A stretch of 64,000 bases of DNA from Romanomermis culicivorax (lineage: Eukaryota > Nematoda > Enoplea > Mermithida > Mermithidae): positions 62,001-126,000 of the forward strand of contig CAWUHX010000379.1 in assembly GCA_963922205.1 (NCBI GenBank), read 5' to 3'. Made by a program: the position numbers and the translations under genes. This document shows, piece after piece, positions 13,501 to 28,500 of the stretch. Numbering within the stretch: the stretch's first letter is position 1; each line of letters opens with the position of its first letter. The notes beneath the pieces were generated by a model. That model worked only from the letters and a program-made list of their open reading frames with translations. It was not told the DNA's origin and ran no database searches.

Positions 13501-16500
13501 TATACTATAAGGTATGCATCACATCGTACTTGCACATCATGTCATGTGATCATACTGTAAGGTATGCATCACATCATACTTGCACATCATATTAAGTGAT
13601 CATACTGTAAGATATGTATCAATCAGCTCAATTTGAAGATACAAATGCTGTTCGCCATGAGAGCTAGCCATATGCTAACAATGTAATGCAGAACTACTGG
13701 ACCCTCAAACAGACAAATAAATTTCTTCCACTCGAGTTCCACAGCTCAGGTTTTTCGAACCATATGTCATGCATCTAATAACTCGATGCTTCAAATTTTT
13801 ACAGTAACATCAATATTTTATTGGTGAAATCATGTATAGTCTCATGTTAATGTGGAGAGAGTGGTTGCAAAATCATGAGGCAAAGGTTTGATGCATTGCC
13901 CTCTACAATGCGGTGAGTGGTATCTCATATCACTGAAAATTTAATGAAATTCGCCCCATGCACACCCCTAAAAGATCTAGATTTTGGGCACGAACGTTTT
14001 TGAAATTGCAGGTGTTGTTGCCTATTTTTACATGTTTTTTCAAATTTGCAGAAACTTTGTTGATTTTAAGGCCCTGGTCTGTGTACTTATATCGCTCCAT
14101 TCACTGTTCCCTACATCTTTGATACAGTGCACTTTGCTGTAAGATCATAATTAATTTTTGGACACCCCTACGTGCTTGTATGACCACAACACACATCTTG
14201 ACTCTTTCCTCTCCTAATGCAACCATAGTAATCATGCATTTGAACACAAGATATGACAATCGTCAATGCTTTGTGAAAACTGAGTTTGGAAACATTTAAA
14301 ACAATTGTTTGGGTGCAATCCGATAGCTATGTGGTAAGAAAAAATAGACACCATAAGTACTAATGAATCCAAAGATCTGCTGGATCCAACAATTGTAAGA
14401 TACTAAAGTGATGACTTATGTTCATTCTATTGAAGTGTTAAAACTCATGGCTAGAAAATTTCAAGCTACAAATGACAAATGAACAATTGACAATGTCTGA
14501 CATGTCAGTCCCCCCTAAAGAAGAGAAATCTTTACCCTGTCGTCTTGATAGGCTTCGCCATACAACCGAGCATCGATGACACATTTATTGAATGTCATTA
14601 TATTTTGGGTCAAAGTGCCGGTCTTATCACTGAAAATGTATTTGATTTGGCCCAATTCATCATTCAAAGCTGACGTTCGAGCCCTGGCGGGTGTATCGGT
14701 TTTTTCGTAGTACATTTGTCTATCCCAGTTTATAAAATAAGAATGGAAAAAACGAATTATTTCCATGCTGTAAAGAAATAGAATTACCGTGTTAATGTTG
14801 AAATAGGCAAGATCTTAACAAAGCACTAAAGGTATGATGAGTGGTCCTTGATGACCGAAACAGCTTAAGTATCAAGATTTATATTAGTTTATCACTAACA
14901 CTCATGATCTCGAATTCAATCTACAATAAAACACCATATATGGGAAAAGTAGTAGAAAGTTATTCTGTATTTGTTTGAAACATGATCAACATAAAAAGGC
15001 ATGCAAAATGACAGATTTGTGGAAAGATTCTGAATTGTACATTTCAGTTCAGAAGTGGTGAGAGCTGATGGATTTTTCAGATCATAGTCGATTGCATTTA
15101 TAGCTGCTCACAGTACAGGGGATAGATAATACTTGCCAAACTTTAGTCCTGATGGCCATCATCCCATGAAGGTATTTTTGCTGGGCTATTCTCATGTGAG
15201 CGATTCTCACATGAGTGATTCCCAAGTGAGCGAATTTCCAAGTACACGAATTCCTATAGTCTGTTTTTTCCAAATGATTATAACGCAAAAATGCCGAAAG
15301 TAAGTAGGAATGCAGAATTTCGTGCTGAGATGATATCATTGTTGACTGTATATTAGGAATCAATTGACCAGCAGCTGTAAACAGAATAAATCCTGTCCGA
15401 TGTGAGAAATGTTTCAAAAAAAATTTGCACAGCTAAAAAAATGTTTGCTCTGCGAGGAAAGGCAAAGAAAATAAAAAGCACTGTGGCTGATGCAGCGTAT
15501 TTTGAGATTTCAACTTTCCAAAGCACTCCAATTGTATCACAATCTTAAATCCCACATTTTTTTACTAAATGAGAACAATGAGCAAAATTATTTTCCCATC
15601 TCCAACCAACTATTTTCCTAACATATAGCCTTCAATTCTGTCAATAACTTCAATTAACACGTTTTTCATGTAATACAGTATATGTTGGGCGCCCTGTTGC
15701 TGGCAAGTAGTGATGGGAAATCAACATGCAAATCAAAGAATTGGAGGACCAGCCGTGCAAACATCTGCATAGAAGTGGAGCACCACAGAAAGACAGAAGT
15801 GATGATGATAAATCATTGTCAGTTTTTTACTATATTTTCGATTAAATAGTGCTGGTGTCCAATAAACCTTTCACCAGCAAATTAGTGTTTAATTTACATA
15901 AATTATTAGTGGTGTACCCACATTCTTTTAAATATTCATCATATTTTTATTGATATATTATTCATTATTTAATTTGGATAATTCATCTGGAGCGAAAGGC
16001 CAGAGGCCCAGGCGCCTCCCTTGCTGAGGCCAAGGGCAGGATGACCTTAACAGGGATCCTGCAAGTAACTCCATTCCTGCGGAGGAAACTTTCTCTCCTA
16101 TGAGATTGCATGGGTCTGTTGTGACGCCCCTCAATTAAAGGTAAGTTAATAATTGTTGTTGCCAGGTCTGGGGAACTGGACTGTTGTGTGATCTCTGAGG
16201 TCTAGCTAAGGAATTAGCTCTAACAGGTCAATTCAGACCAGAATCAATCTTTTCCTGAAGCCCATAAGAAAAGACTTGCACAACATATAGTGTGCACATG
16301 TGCGGTAATTAAACAAGCAATATATACTTCATTTCATTTTTTTGGTTACAAGCATTTGAAATAAAACAGACTATAATTGAGCAATTACCAAGTGAGTGAT
16401 TCAAAAGTGACCACACTCTCAAATGAGTGAATTCCTGATTCTCAAAGGAGCGATCGAGATTGAAATAATGCTTTCTTCATATTTTACATCTCTATCTTAT

Positions 16501-19500
16501 ATTTTTCTTTGCGTGTAATTCTTTTTTCTTTTGTTTTCTGTGTGTTGTGCTTTTGTTTTTGTTTACAGGGTGTTTGGAAATTTCAGTAAGGGAGTACAGA
16601 GAAACCAGTTTAGATTTCGATAACATGTAATACATCACTTGGAAGAACATTTGATTGTGTATGGAAAAGTTCAGTAAAAATCTGTGTGGCCACTATTAGC
16701 TTTGTGAACAACAAAAAAACTTGAAGACAATGAGGAGGGCATAAAATCATAAATGATGTTCTTTGATTCTTGAAAAATCTCTAGTGGACACCCAGAAGCT
16801 AAACCATGTGATGCAGCGGGTTGACCTTCTGAAGCTTGTGGCAATCCAAGATCAATGGGCTGTGCCACTGCTGGTTGCATTTGCAGCAGCACCACAACTA
16901 CCACTGCAGCGGCTTGTGTAGCTCTGGCAACCAATGCTGGTTGCTGCGTTTTGCCCCTCGGCAATTGCCCTTGCTGCTGTGTCTTGACCTGTCCTGACCC
17001 TCCAGCTTGCACTGTCTGGGATATCGAAGGACGATTTAATGGCACCTTTGAGAAAACTCACCAGCTGGGATATACATTAGTGTATACCCAGGCATATCTG
17101 AGGCCAATGTTCTCACACGGAAGCTGTTGCTGACAAACTCGGGTCTGATTTCGAGCGGGTTGCACAGTGTGTATGCCATAGGGTAATCCATCGGATCTGC
17201 ATCTTCCCTCATGGGATACTGCAATTCTGGTGTCAAAGTCTCGAAACCTATATAATAAAAGATTACATAATAGTAAGGGTTTACTTTATAGGCTTTGTCC
17301 TTTAATATCCATTTATTGTCCCCAATTTGGAGTGCTTCCTCGCTTGTCAAAATCGCAATAGGACAAATCCAAATCGATTTTACCATGTGTATACCCCTGT
17401 TTTCAATGCATCTCGGGGTTCTGATGGCAGCAAGGTCGCTGCTAACTCTAACTAGTAGGCCTCCCACAACATGCGTTTTATCACTTCCTGGCCATCTCTG
17501 CTGTAAGTATTCAGAAAGCCATAATTTAACAGCAGCACTGTTTTGAAATCACATTCGGCTTTGGAATGAGGCCATGCCAAAGGATAGGCCAAAGGCATAA
17601 AATTACAGACTTGCTCTAACTCCATAAAGTTTCGCTCGTCTAAAACTTTTGATATTTTGGCCAAGTTTGGCATATAAAAATTTGTCTTACAGACTCCTTT
17701 TTGGCCTTCAATGTCCACTGGGTAAAGATTATTACCAAAGAATGCTTCCTGTGTAATATCATCAGGCTTCCGGGCTTGTAGCCAGTATAGCTTAGCATTC
17801 TCATATAATGTCAGGGATATCTTACCATCTAAATCCTAGTAAGACTTACCACTTCTGAGATTCGCTAGGATATCTGGACTGATATTATCCCAGTCTGGAA
17901 CTTGGACATCTTGAATATTGTCCAGATCGCTGTCTTCGTTATTACCATCATTTTAAAGTGGTTAACTATCCCTTGAGATTAATGGGTAGAATCTAATTGG
18001 TAAGGGCACATATCATCCTCTGGCAGGGTTGCACTCCGACGCTGAGGTTACTTCCCTGCATTTGGAGGACCCAATTGTTATAAATTTCACACTTCATCAT
18101 GTGGTACACCATGTTAGGCTGTTCCTGATCAGTTTCCATGGCTTGGGAACCTAGTCCCATTTCACAGTTTATATGCCTTGGAATTGTTGAGTATTGCTGA
18201 TAAAAATGGAGGGCGACTGTATTGATTTGTTCGGGCTCCATTCTATCATGGTCTTGCATCAACTGGTAGTCGGCCATGCCATAATAGATTGCTGCAAACA
18301 TAACTAATAAGGAGTAGTAATAAGAGCTGCATACTTCAGCTCTTCCAGTAATATGCCTCTTTTGGCAAACCAATCATGGTTGGCCTTAAGTATGAAATTA
18401 TACTGGTAAGGGCCCACGTCTATTAAGTAAAATTCCATGAACAATTCCTTTAAGCTAAAGGTTTCAGGATGTATACCTATCTGAAAACACTTTTTCTCTA
18501 GGTTGGGCCCTACCATCCTCAAGGGAAAGTGGTCTAAATCAAAGTATGGACCTCTGATCCTCCTTAGATGTTCCCGCAGCAGGACAGTTTTGTCCCTATC
18601 CTTGCCATCTCGACCTGCTCTGCTTACATTATATATGCTAACAAGGTCATCCAGTATGGAATAACTGGCAAATAGCATATCTCAATTAAGGAATTAGTGT
18701 AAACTTACCCATTCCATCTCCATCAAGCCAGTGGTATCAATAACGTAGGTTTGACCATTCGTTAACACCAAGCTAATATAGCAGACGAATTGTTTGCCCA
18801 TTGGATTGTCGACTTCTCTCATCTTGAACGAGGCAGCGACTTTATCTTGATTTACCTTCTCCATGTTGAATCCACATACTGGATGTCCTCTGAAGATAGA
18901 GACTTCACAGGCATATTGGAGTATTTGGCTAGCCTTGCCCAGGTCTAGCAAGACTGATTCCTTGGAATTGGCGGGCCAGTATCTAAAGGTTCCCGTGAAC
19001 CATTGGTCCAGCTTGTGGACTCAGATGACCTGTTTGATGTTATAGTCTAAATGATTAAAAATGCTATAAGTTTGGTTATTTATTCCCCTTTTTTCAGTGT
19101 CTATCTGAGGTCTATAATACACCAACACCACTACACCAAGCAGGTTAAGTTTCAGGCAAAAATAAATTAGTGCAGGCTTGCCTTAGGTGAGCCACTGATA
19201 TAACAGACATTGAGCTGCTAGGCAACTAACACCTTACCAAACCTTACCCTTGCTACCTCTATATGTTGGGGAGGGTCCAGGATTTTTTTTACCTAGGAGT
19301 CAAAAGCAAAGTGACTTGTTGACCTAAAATTTTACAAGCCATTTCAAATTTTTACAAGCCAATTTTATAATCATAGGTGGCGCGACAGCGTCAACCTATA
19401 ATATACTTGGCCCTCAAATTTCATGTCCCCCCCTCTAGAGCCAAAACGGTAAGAGCTAGAACCTTCGGCTTTTCTGCACCATATCGGACATAGGGGCAAA

Positions 19501-22500
19501 CTATGGGGTGCCTTTTGTCATTTCGCCTTTATCTGCAAGTGGTGCTCGGTGGGGCCCCAAAAACAGGTAAAAACGCACTTTTTAAGGCCCTCCAGTTCCA
19601 CCATGCCCAGCAATCGGTGTGCCATACCCAACCTCATACTTCGGCCTAAGCATCTTGGGGGTGTAATCTCAAATGCGAATTTTTTTTCTTTGAAATATGG
19701 CCTCAATTCAATCATATGGTTAACCAAAGTCCGGGAAAACGCCAAATTCCCAAATTTTGTTATATAATACTTATGGGTTCAAAAAAAGAATTTTTTGCCG
19801 CATAATGCACTACTAATTTTTTTGCAGTTTCAATTGAACTTGTAGCCTTATTGGGATTTTTGGTCTGCTAGGGTTATCGACCGTTGGGAATTTGATGGAC
19901 GCGGTCACTTTACACAAAAAATTATCCCAGGTGTAAACAAGCGTATTTCCGTGATTTTTCGGTGGAGGGAGTTTTCAACCACGGGGATTCAATAGATGTG
20001 GTCACTTTACACAAAAAACTATCCATTGTGTAAGCAAGCATATTTTCGTGATTTTTTGCTGGAAGGGGGTTTTCGACCACGAGGAATTCAATAAATGTGA
20101 TCACTTTACACAAAAAATTATCCCATGAGTAAACAAGCATATTTTCGTGATTTTACAGTGGAAGGGGTTTTCGACCATGGGGAATTTGATGAATGTGATC
20201 ATCTTACATAAAAGAACTAGTCTGGGTGTAAACAAGCGTATTTTTGTGATTTTCTATGGAAGGGGTTTTCGACTGCGGAAAATTCAATGGATACGTCATT
20301 TTACAGGAAAATCTATCTGGGGTGTAAACAAGCATATTTTTGTGATTTTCTATGGAAGGGGTTTTTGACTGTGGGGAATTAAATGCATGCGTCACTTTAC
20401 ACAAAAAAATTATTCTGGATTTAACCAAGCCTATTTTCCTAATTTTTTTGTGGAAGGGGTTTTTGATCATTGGGAATTTAATGAATGCAATCACTTTATG
20501 CAAAAAAAATTCTTTGGGAGGGGTTTTCGATCACTGAGAATTTAAAGAATGTGATCACTTTACACACTAATTCATATCCAGTGTAAACAAAGGTATTTCT
20601 GGGATTTTTTGGGTTTAAGGATTCTAGACCATGTGGAATTCAATAGGTGTGGTCATTTTTCAGTCTGTTTACAATGTTTTTTAAGTACTATGCAGTTTAC
20701 ACATCTTTTACTTTTGCCCGAAGTGAGAATTCGTAGCTTGAAGATGGTTTTTTATTTTGACATGAAGATGACCAAATTTAAAACTTCAATGTGCTTCTAT
20801 GAAGGTTTTTGTGCATGGTTGAGGCCCACTAAAAAGAGGTGAACTAGTTTATTAGAAAATGCCCCGATGGGGCAGAAAAAAGGAGAATATACTTGCTTTG
20901 ACAGTCGCCATGGTAAAAAAAGAAGTGGACTAGATTTTTGAGAACTTGGGTCAAAGTTGGAAAAAATTCACTTCCTTTATATTGGATTTTCATTCTTTCT
21001 CAAAAACATTGTCTATGTCTGCAAAAAAGTATATTCTGCAGCTAAGTGCATCAACACACTTTCAAACCAAATATGTGCATCACTGAAATTTTTAGGAGGA
21101 TACAGAGGTGGATCTTGGTTTTATGGCGTTTTTTAGACAAAAAATTCAAAAAAAATTGATCAAAAAATTTTTTGCATAACAAATTTTCCAGTTCCAAAAC
21201 CCTTGTGGAAGTCTGTGACCCCATGTACCCTCTCACACATGTTTGCTTCCAACTGTGTTGAACTTTTTTACTGAATTTGGTGTCAACAAAAGAAATCAAC
21301 TGTGGGAAAGTGGCACATAAAATGTCACTTAGCTTTTTTAGAAAAAAAGCTACAACACAAAGTCTTCTAAGAACTAAACGGATTGTGCCCGATACGTTTC
21401 ATCCACTCATTATATATATTATATAACATATCCTATAAAATGCAATTCATAAGTTCTACTGATTACAAGCTATAAATAAATCTATTCTCTTTTATTTAAC
21501 TATGCAACAAAATAGCATCATTAACAGTTTTTGGATTTAAACTGAAATTGCAGAAAGAGCGCTTTTTATGGGTTTCCAGATGGGAAGCAATTTCGCCCAT
21601 TCCTGTCGCTCCCGTCCTGCTTTCAAGAAAGTCGATTTGGTGCCATGGGAGTGCCAGTAGAGTTGAGGAGAACATCCTAATATCTAATATAGCGACAACC
21701 CCTATATAGGCACGGCTGAATCCCATTTGCAGATCAGTGCCCAATGACTGTAACCAAGGCCCAGTTGCACAAAAGGGGTCTAAGCTCCAGCGCAAAGTAA
21801 TCTCGAACAAAAAGGCAAATCAGTTTGATCTCAAGTCCGGTATAAATTGAATGCCATCAGGATTATAACGAGCTCAATGTCCAGATTATCCCCAGCTCCA
21901 GCTGTCGGGTTGCACTAACATTTTTGCATAATTTTCTTATCTCTGAAGAAAAAATATAAAAATTTCTGCAATTCCCAAACTCGAACTTAAACCTCAGTAT
22001 TAGTTAATCCTGAAGTGAGTGTTGTTTGTGCATTGGACGAGAATAATTTGAACATTGCGATTAGCTCAACCACAGGATCATCAATTTAATCCTGATGTTG
22101 AGATTATCCTCATGTTGGGTTAGTGCAACCACCCCAGGTTTCTTTATAGTTCTGAAAATGACTATAATATGCCTCCCACACTATTTTCCAGCTAGTGTAA
22201 GAGGCAGGAGTTTTGAATTGGTTGGGAGTTAGAATGCTATTGTTTACCATTTGTTTACATTTGAAATCATGCGCATATAATTCTCTTATAGAAAAATTTG
22301 ATTGTAGTTCATGCCAGGGGAAGGACAAAATGCACGATGCTGCAGAATATCCTTTTTCACAGACATGGAAAATTTTTTTGAGAAAGAATGAAAATCCAAT
22401 ATAAAGAAAGTGAATTTTTTCCAACTTTGACCCAAGTTCTCAAAAATCTAGTCCACTTCTTTCTCTACCATGGCGACTGTCGAAGCAAGTATATTCTCTT

Positions 22501-25500
22501 TTTTTCTGCCCCATCGAGGCATTTTCTAATAAACTAGTATCAGTTGTGAATAAACTCCAATGCTAGGTTATTTTTCAAAGAAATGTATATATTGAGCATC
22601 ATCGCAATTGATCAAAAACGAGATGTCATTAACATTTATTCAATAACATTTCAGAGCCATTAATTCATTAAAATTCAGGAAACATTCGAAATTTTTGAGT
22701 TGGATTGAAATCTAATCTACAAGCATTGTGGAACAAGTAGAAATTTTAGAAAACTACTTCCATGAAGCTTTTGGATTGATTTTACATTAAGAAAAGAATA
22801 ATCGCTTCAAAAAGTTTACAGACTTGATGTATTGATCTTTCTCAAAAAATGTTAATCTTCATTAAATCAAAATGAAATATTGAAGATTGCCAATTAAAAT
22901 ATGAGATAATACATTTAAGACGCAGTGCCTGAGCTAGGAAATAAATAAAAAGGCTTATTCAAGTTATAGCTGGTGGTAAGTGCCAGAAAATTGTGAGATT
23001 ATGACCTTCTAAAATGCACCAAAATGCATCTCTTCTGTATCTGATGTGATCAAACATTTGATTCAAAAAATTCTGGCAAGCCATTTTGGCTTGTTGGACT
23101 GAAATTCTACGAGCGATTTTGTCAGTCCAACAAGTCATGGCTTGTAAAATGCTAAAAAAACTATGGGGTAGACCTGATCTGATTGTCCACCACTTGATTG
23201 GACACCAATCTCTGACCAGCCGCTTGAGCAACCAACTATGCTCCATTTGTGCTGCTCAGTATTTACTGTTTTTATTGAGCTCGATATTGATAATTTTCAT
23301 GATTTTGATTTCGATAAATGATATAATTTGATTGGAAAATAATTAATTTTTGTTGAAATTTGATAAATTAAAATTTGAATGGGCTGAACCCGAGGTTCTA
23401 AGTTTTCCTGGAAAGGTCTAACTCTCGCGGACAGCAGGTCTATTTCCACCTTAGGAAATCCCTGATTGGCTATGAGTTTCTGATTCTTGGTACTCCCATT
23501 TTTCATCCCCTCTAAGTTCTAACCTTGTCTGCCCTGTCAGGCGCGGAGTTGGTCTTCCAGTGACTTCTGGGCATGTCCTGCAATTTCCAAAAATGTTTGA
23601 TAAAATAAGTTGGAAACTTATCGTCAATGAAGAAGAACCGGTTGTCTTGCCCATGTTGGGGTCTCCCATATTTAATGTGGCGCTTGGAGTGGAATCACTC
23701 ACATATAGGAGCTTGTTGGCAGTTCCACGCCCCTTTTCCCATTTTTCTTCTCAAAAAATTTGTTTCTTTAGGAATAATAAATTTTCAAAATTTATAAAAA
23801 TTTTGTAACACTGAAAAAGTATAATTTAGCAATTTTTCCAGTTTCTTTTTTATATGAGATTTGGGGAATTTAGTTCTCCCGATGGAAGTATAGAATTCAG
23901 ATGAGCGGGGGCAGCGATAATTTACTTTGGAAAAATGAAAAATTTGAAAGTTATGATTTTTTGAAAAAGATCAGAAATTTTTGAGTTGTCACTTTGGTCT
24001 AAAGTTCCGAGGAATTTTTCCCAAAGTCTGAAATATATGAAAAAATTTACAAAATTAATACAAATAATAGATAAACACAATTTATGTATTATTTGTTTTA
24101 AACAACGTTTTCCACTGCTCACAAAATGTCCAAAATTATGAAAGGTCCGGACCAAGGTAGTCCTAATTTCTTCTTCTTATCAACTTTGAGTAGAACCCAG
24201 TCCTTTTCTTTGAACTTATGTTCTTTGGACTTTTTATCAAAGTATTTCTTTGATTTTTCTGCAGCATTCTGGTTATTTTTTGCAATATCCTCGTACAAGT
24301 TGACAAGATGGTTTGTCAACACGAATTTGTAGGCTTCTGCATTAATGTCCGGCATTACAATATCATATGCTTTGGACAAGTTTAACCCAAAGGTTGCCTC
24401 CTGACCTCTAAGCAATGAAAAAGGGGATTGCCCTGTTGCTGCGTGTGGTGTAGCATTATAGGCAAAGACCAAAGCTTTCAAGTATCCTGGCCAGTTGTCT
24501 TTTTCCTCAATCCCCACTTTTCTGAGCTGCTTTATGAGTGTCTGATTGAATCTTTCAACCATACCATTTCCCTGAGGATGGTAAGCTGTTGTATAAATTT
24601 TTTGACACTCTAGTAACTTGCAGATCCCTTTCATTAGATGTGAGGTAAAACAACCTCCTCTATAGCTGAGTAATCTCCGTGGAGTCCCATGTCTGAATAC
24701 AATGGCTTGTAGAAAAGTATCTACAATGGTGCTAGCTGACTGATCTGGGATCAGTCCAGCTTCAACCCACTTTGTAAGATAGTCCTGAAAGACTATGACA
24801 TACAGTCTCTTCTCACTCAGTGGAGAAATACCCACAATATCCACTGATACTATGTCCAAAAGACCTTCTGGAATTATCAGTATCAGGGGTGGAACTTCAG
24901 CCTTTCCCGGGTTAGCCATTTGACAAACTGGACAAAACTTGATCCAGTGTCTGACATCCTTTTAAATTCCAGGCTACAAGAACCATTTTTTAATCATGGC
25001 CAGGGTTCTTTTGAACCCTTGATGAGTCATCATAATGGCACTGTGATACTGGTGCAAAGTATTGTCTCTGAGACAGGATGGAACGATTACTTGATGGTCA
25101 GCTCCCTGTCTGGCTTCCCAGTATAACACCTTGTTCTCTATATAAAATCTACTATGATACTTTGTTGTCCCATTCGGACCTAATCTATCAAAATAGGGTT
25201 TTAATACTTCGTCTTTTCTCTCCAAGAGGGCCATGAGATCATCTCTAATGAGCCCTTTTGGCAATTCATCTTCTTTGCGGAATGCTAACTTGAATTCTGG
25301 CTCTTTTTCGAGATATAACCAGGTTACTCTCTTTTCCTTACTTTTCTCCTGGTTACCTTTGTTTCCTTTTGCCTGACTGTGATTGCCATTAGGCTGAACC
25401 TGAGCCTGATTACTCTTTTCCACCTCTTTCGCCATGCTCCTTGTAGTGATGGGATTTACCAAGTCTGCTGGTGAAATAGATTCTGGATCACTCTCAGAAT

Positions 25501-28500
25501 CTTCAGGATATATCTGTGTAAATTTCGGATTTGTATCAATCCTTTGATTTCCCTCACTTTTCTTCTCTGGATATAACTGAGTAACATCTTCAGGATTCCC
25601 ATCTATCAAAATTCTGAATCTCTCCACCAAATTGAGATGTGTTTTTTTAATTTGCTGTGCTTCCAGATCTTTCAGATTTGACTCTCGTCTATCTTCTGAG
25701 AACATGTGTTCCCATTTTGGTGGTATCTTTTCCAGCTGATTGTCTGGTTCATCTATTCTGGACAAGAAATCTGCCATGGCTTTTTGTTTTCCAGGCACAT
25801 ACTCTAATTTATGGTTGAACTGAGAGATGAATGAGTACCATCTCTTAAACTTACCATTGGTCATCACATTGACCTTCATTGAGAGTAAAGGCTTGTGATC
25901 AGTTCTTATGATCACTCTGTGACCTACTAGATAGTGCTTGTCAGGGCCATGTACAAGGTGGGGGGCGGTTGGCAGCTGTCCCCCCCCCCCATTGGGGCAG
26001 CATGCACACAGTATATCCGCATAAAATAAACATTTTCTGGGGCTATTCAGTAAAAAAATCTAGTCTGCCCCCCCATGAAAAAATCCTGCGCACAGCCCTG
26101 ATGTTTGTATAACTTCAAGTTCTACACTATGGCTAAGCATTCTCCTTCCCTGGCTGACCATTTCTCCTTGTCCCCTTTCAAAATTCTGCTATAATAAGCT
26201 ATAACCCAGTGGTCAGACTTGGTCTCCTGGTAGAGAACTGCTCCCAGTGCTGTTCGGCTGGCATCCATCTGAAGGACAAAGTCTGTAGACCCATCCAAAA
26301 CCAGGTACCTCAGAAAAAGCACTGATAACAATGCATTCTTTAGACTCTGAAAAGCCTGATGGTGAACCACGGATACATCCCAAACACTGTTTTTTCCAGT
26401 TAGCTTGTACAAAGGTTCTGCATGTTTGGCTTGACCTGGTATAAACTTCTTACACTACTGCAGCATTCCTAGGAACCTTTAGAGTTTTCTTTTCTACTCT
26501 GGAAATGGGAACTGTTAAACATACATGTAACAGAGCCCTGAGGTCTGGGGCGGGGGTTGCCCCACTTTTTTGGGGCTGGGGGTCAGTAATTCTCAAAATT
26601 TTGGGGGAGGGGTCTCTGAAGGAAATAAAATTCGATTTTTTTAATGAAAAAAGTCCGAAAAATGATTCAATAAATAGTAATTTTTGTCTAAAAATGATGA
26701 AAAAATGTATTTATGGCAGGAAGCACTGAGAAAATTGATGTTTTTAATCATTTTTTGTTCAAAAATTGACGTTTTTCATCAAAATATTAACATTTTTCAG
26801 TATTTTTCAGACCAAAAGTATGGGGGTCCCTAGGGCTACCATATGGCTAGCCATAGGATTGGAAAAACCTGGGGGGCAGTCGCCCAATGGCTAGTTATAT
26901 GGTTGATGATTTCTGGGGGGGGGGGGTTCCCATAGTACTCCCCCCAATTACATGTATGCTTTTAAATGGCTTTAACCTTTTTCAGATCTGGGGAAACTCC
27001 ATCCTAATTCAAGATATGTCCTAAAAAATGGACTCACTCTGGGAGAAATTTGCACTTCTCCAGCTTCAAGGTCAAGTGAGCCTTCCTTAGAGCTTGCAGG
27101 ACTAGCTCTAGATTAACTAAATGTTCCTCAAATGTGTCTGAGAATACAATAATATCGTTCATATACACTAGACAGATTTTCCACACATATGGGTGCAAAA
27201 CCCTCTCCATCATGAGCTGGAACTCTACTGGTGCATTCTTTAAACCAAAAGGCATGACCTTAAATTTATATAGCACTTCCTGGCATATGAAAATAGTCAT
27301 CTCCTTGCTTTCCTCATCCATTGGCACTTGCCAATACCCTCATTTGAGATGTAATGTGGTATAAAATTTGGCTCTTCCTAGACAGTATAGATAGTCATCC
27401 ATTCTTGGAATGGGATACTTCTTTGGTAACCTCATTTATACTCCTAAAGTCCACTACTGGTTGCTTGGTACCATCCTTTTTACCTACTAAAAATAACACA
27501 GCTGCCCAAGGCAACTTTGGTGGTTCAATCACATCCTTTTTGAGCATATCTTGCACATACTCATGAACATGCAGCTTTAAATTAATGGCAGTCCTGTGGT
27601 ACAGTTTAGCCACAGGTGCTGCATCGCCTGTATTTATTTTACAGATCAAATAGGGTGTAGTAGTTGGTAGATCATTAGGCAAGCTAAACAGGTCTATATT
27701 TGGGGAGACATTTTAGAGCTTGTTTTAATTGATCAGAAGGTATGTTGGATTTAGCTAGCATACTGTACAAAGCTTCCCTGAACTCTTTCTCATCACTTTG
27801 AGTCGAATCACGTTTAGCTTCAACTGCACAAGTTTGTAGCTTCTCCTCTTCTTCAACTATCTTCCCCTTCAGTTGATCTTGATTAGAGGAATCACATAAC
27901 ACAGAATTAGTATAGCCAATTATTTGATTTTGTTCAAAATGGCATCCTGATCCTGTGCTATTAGATACCATAACTACAAAATCACTTTTAGTACCATCTA
28001 CTATAGTACTATTGATGTGGAACCTTTCTTCATTTTCTTCAGATTCAACCATGATTCCATTCAAGTGATTTTTGCCTACCTTGTCCCAAAATTTAGCTTT
28101 CAGAAGTATATCAGTACCGCTAGGTAAGTAGATTTGATTCACACTCACTACTGGCACTGAAACCTTTAACAGCCAAATCTTTGGCTGACACTGGTCAGGG
28201 ACATTCCTCGTAGATTCGGCAGCACTCGTTGTCATAACCTTTCTACAGTTTGTTCAGGGCTGGTCCGGTGTCATGTTGTTGTGCACGTATTTCCTTAAGG
28301 GGTTTAAGAAAAGCTTAGTTCTGGTCTGAACTGACCTGTTAGAGCTAATTCCTTGGCTATGCCTCAGAGATTGCCCAACAGTCCAGTTCCCCCAGACCTG
28401 GCAACAACAAAGTAACTTACTTTAATTGAGGGGCCTCACAATGGAGCCTTCTGAGTCTCCTAGGAGAGAAAAGGTATCCCCTCCGGGATAGACTTACCTG

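Larger units (their letters stand above)
24119..28235 (-). pseudogene. Gypsy-type retroelement pol (protease, RT, RNase H, integrase), decayed
   Basis: Minus-strand order is protease-like region (28,235-27,684), RT (27,682-27,034, with [20 protein letters not shown] and a YMND box in place of the usual YxDD), RNase H (26,412-26,122 and 25,915-25,800, with RTDHKPLL), HHCC finger, then integrase (24,919-24,119) with [14 protein letters not shown]. This domain order is Ty3/Gypsy. Frameshifts, stops and two hAT-like insertions (25,940-26,099 and 26,520-26,958) break it. There is almost no space for gag between the LTR-like end and pol. It is a dead copy. Confidence 0.9.

Noticed and set aside
19922..20537. 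Several overlapping open frames on both strands
   Set aside because: All fall in the 88-bp minisatellite and change with unit phase.
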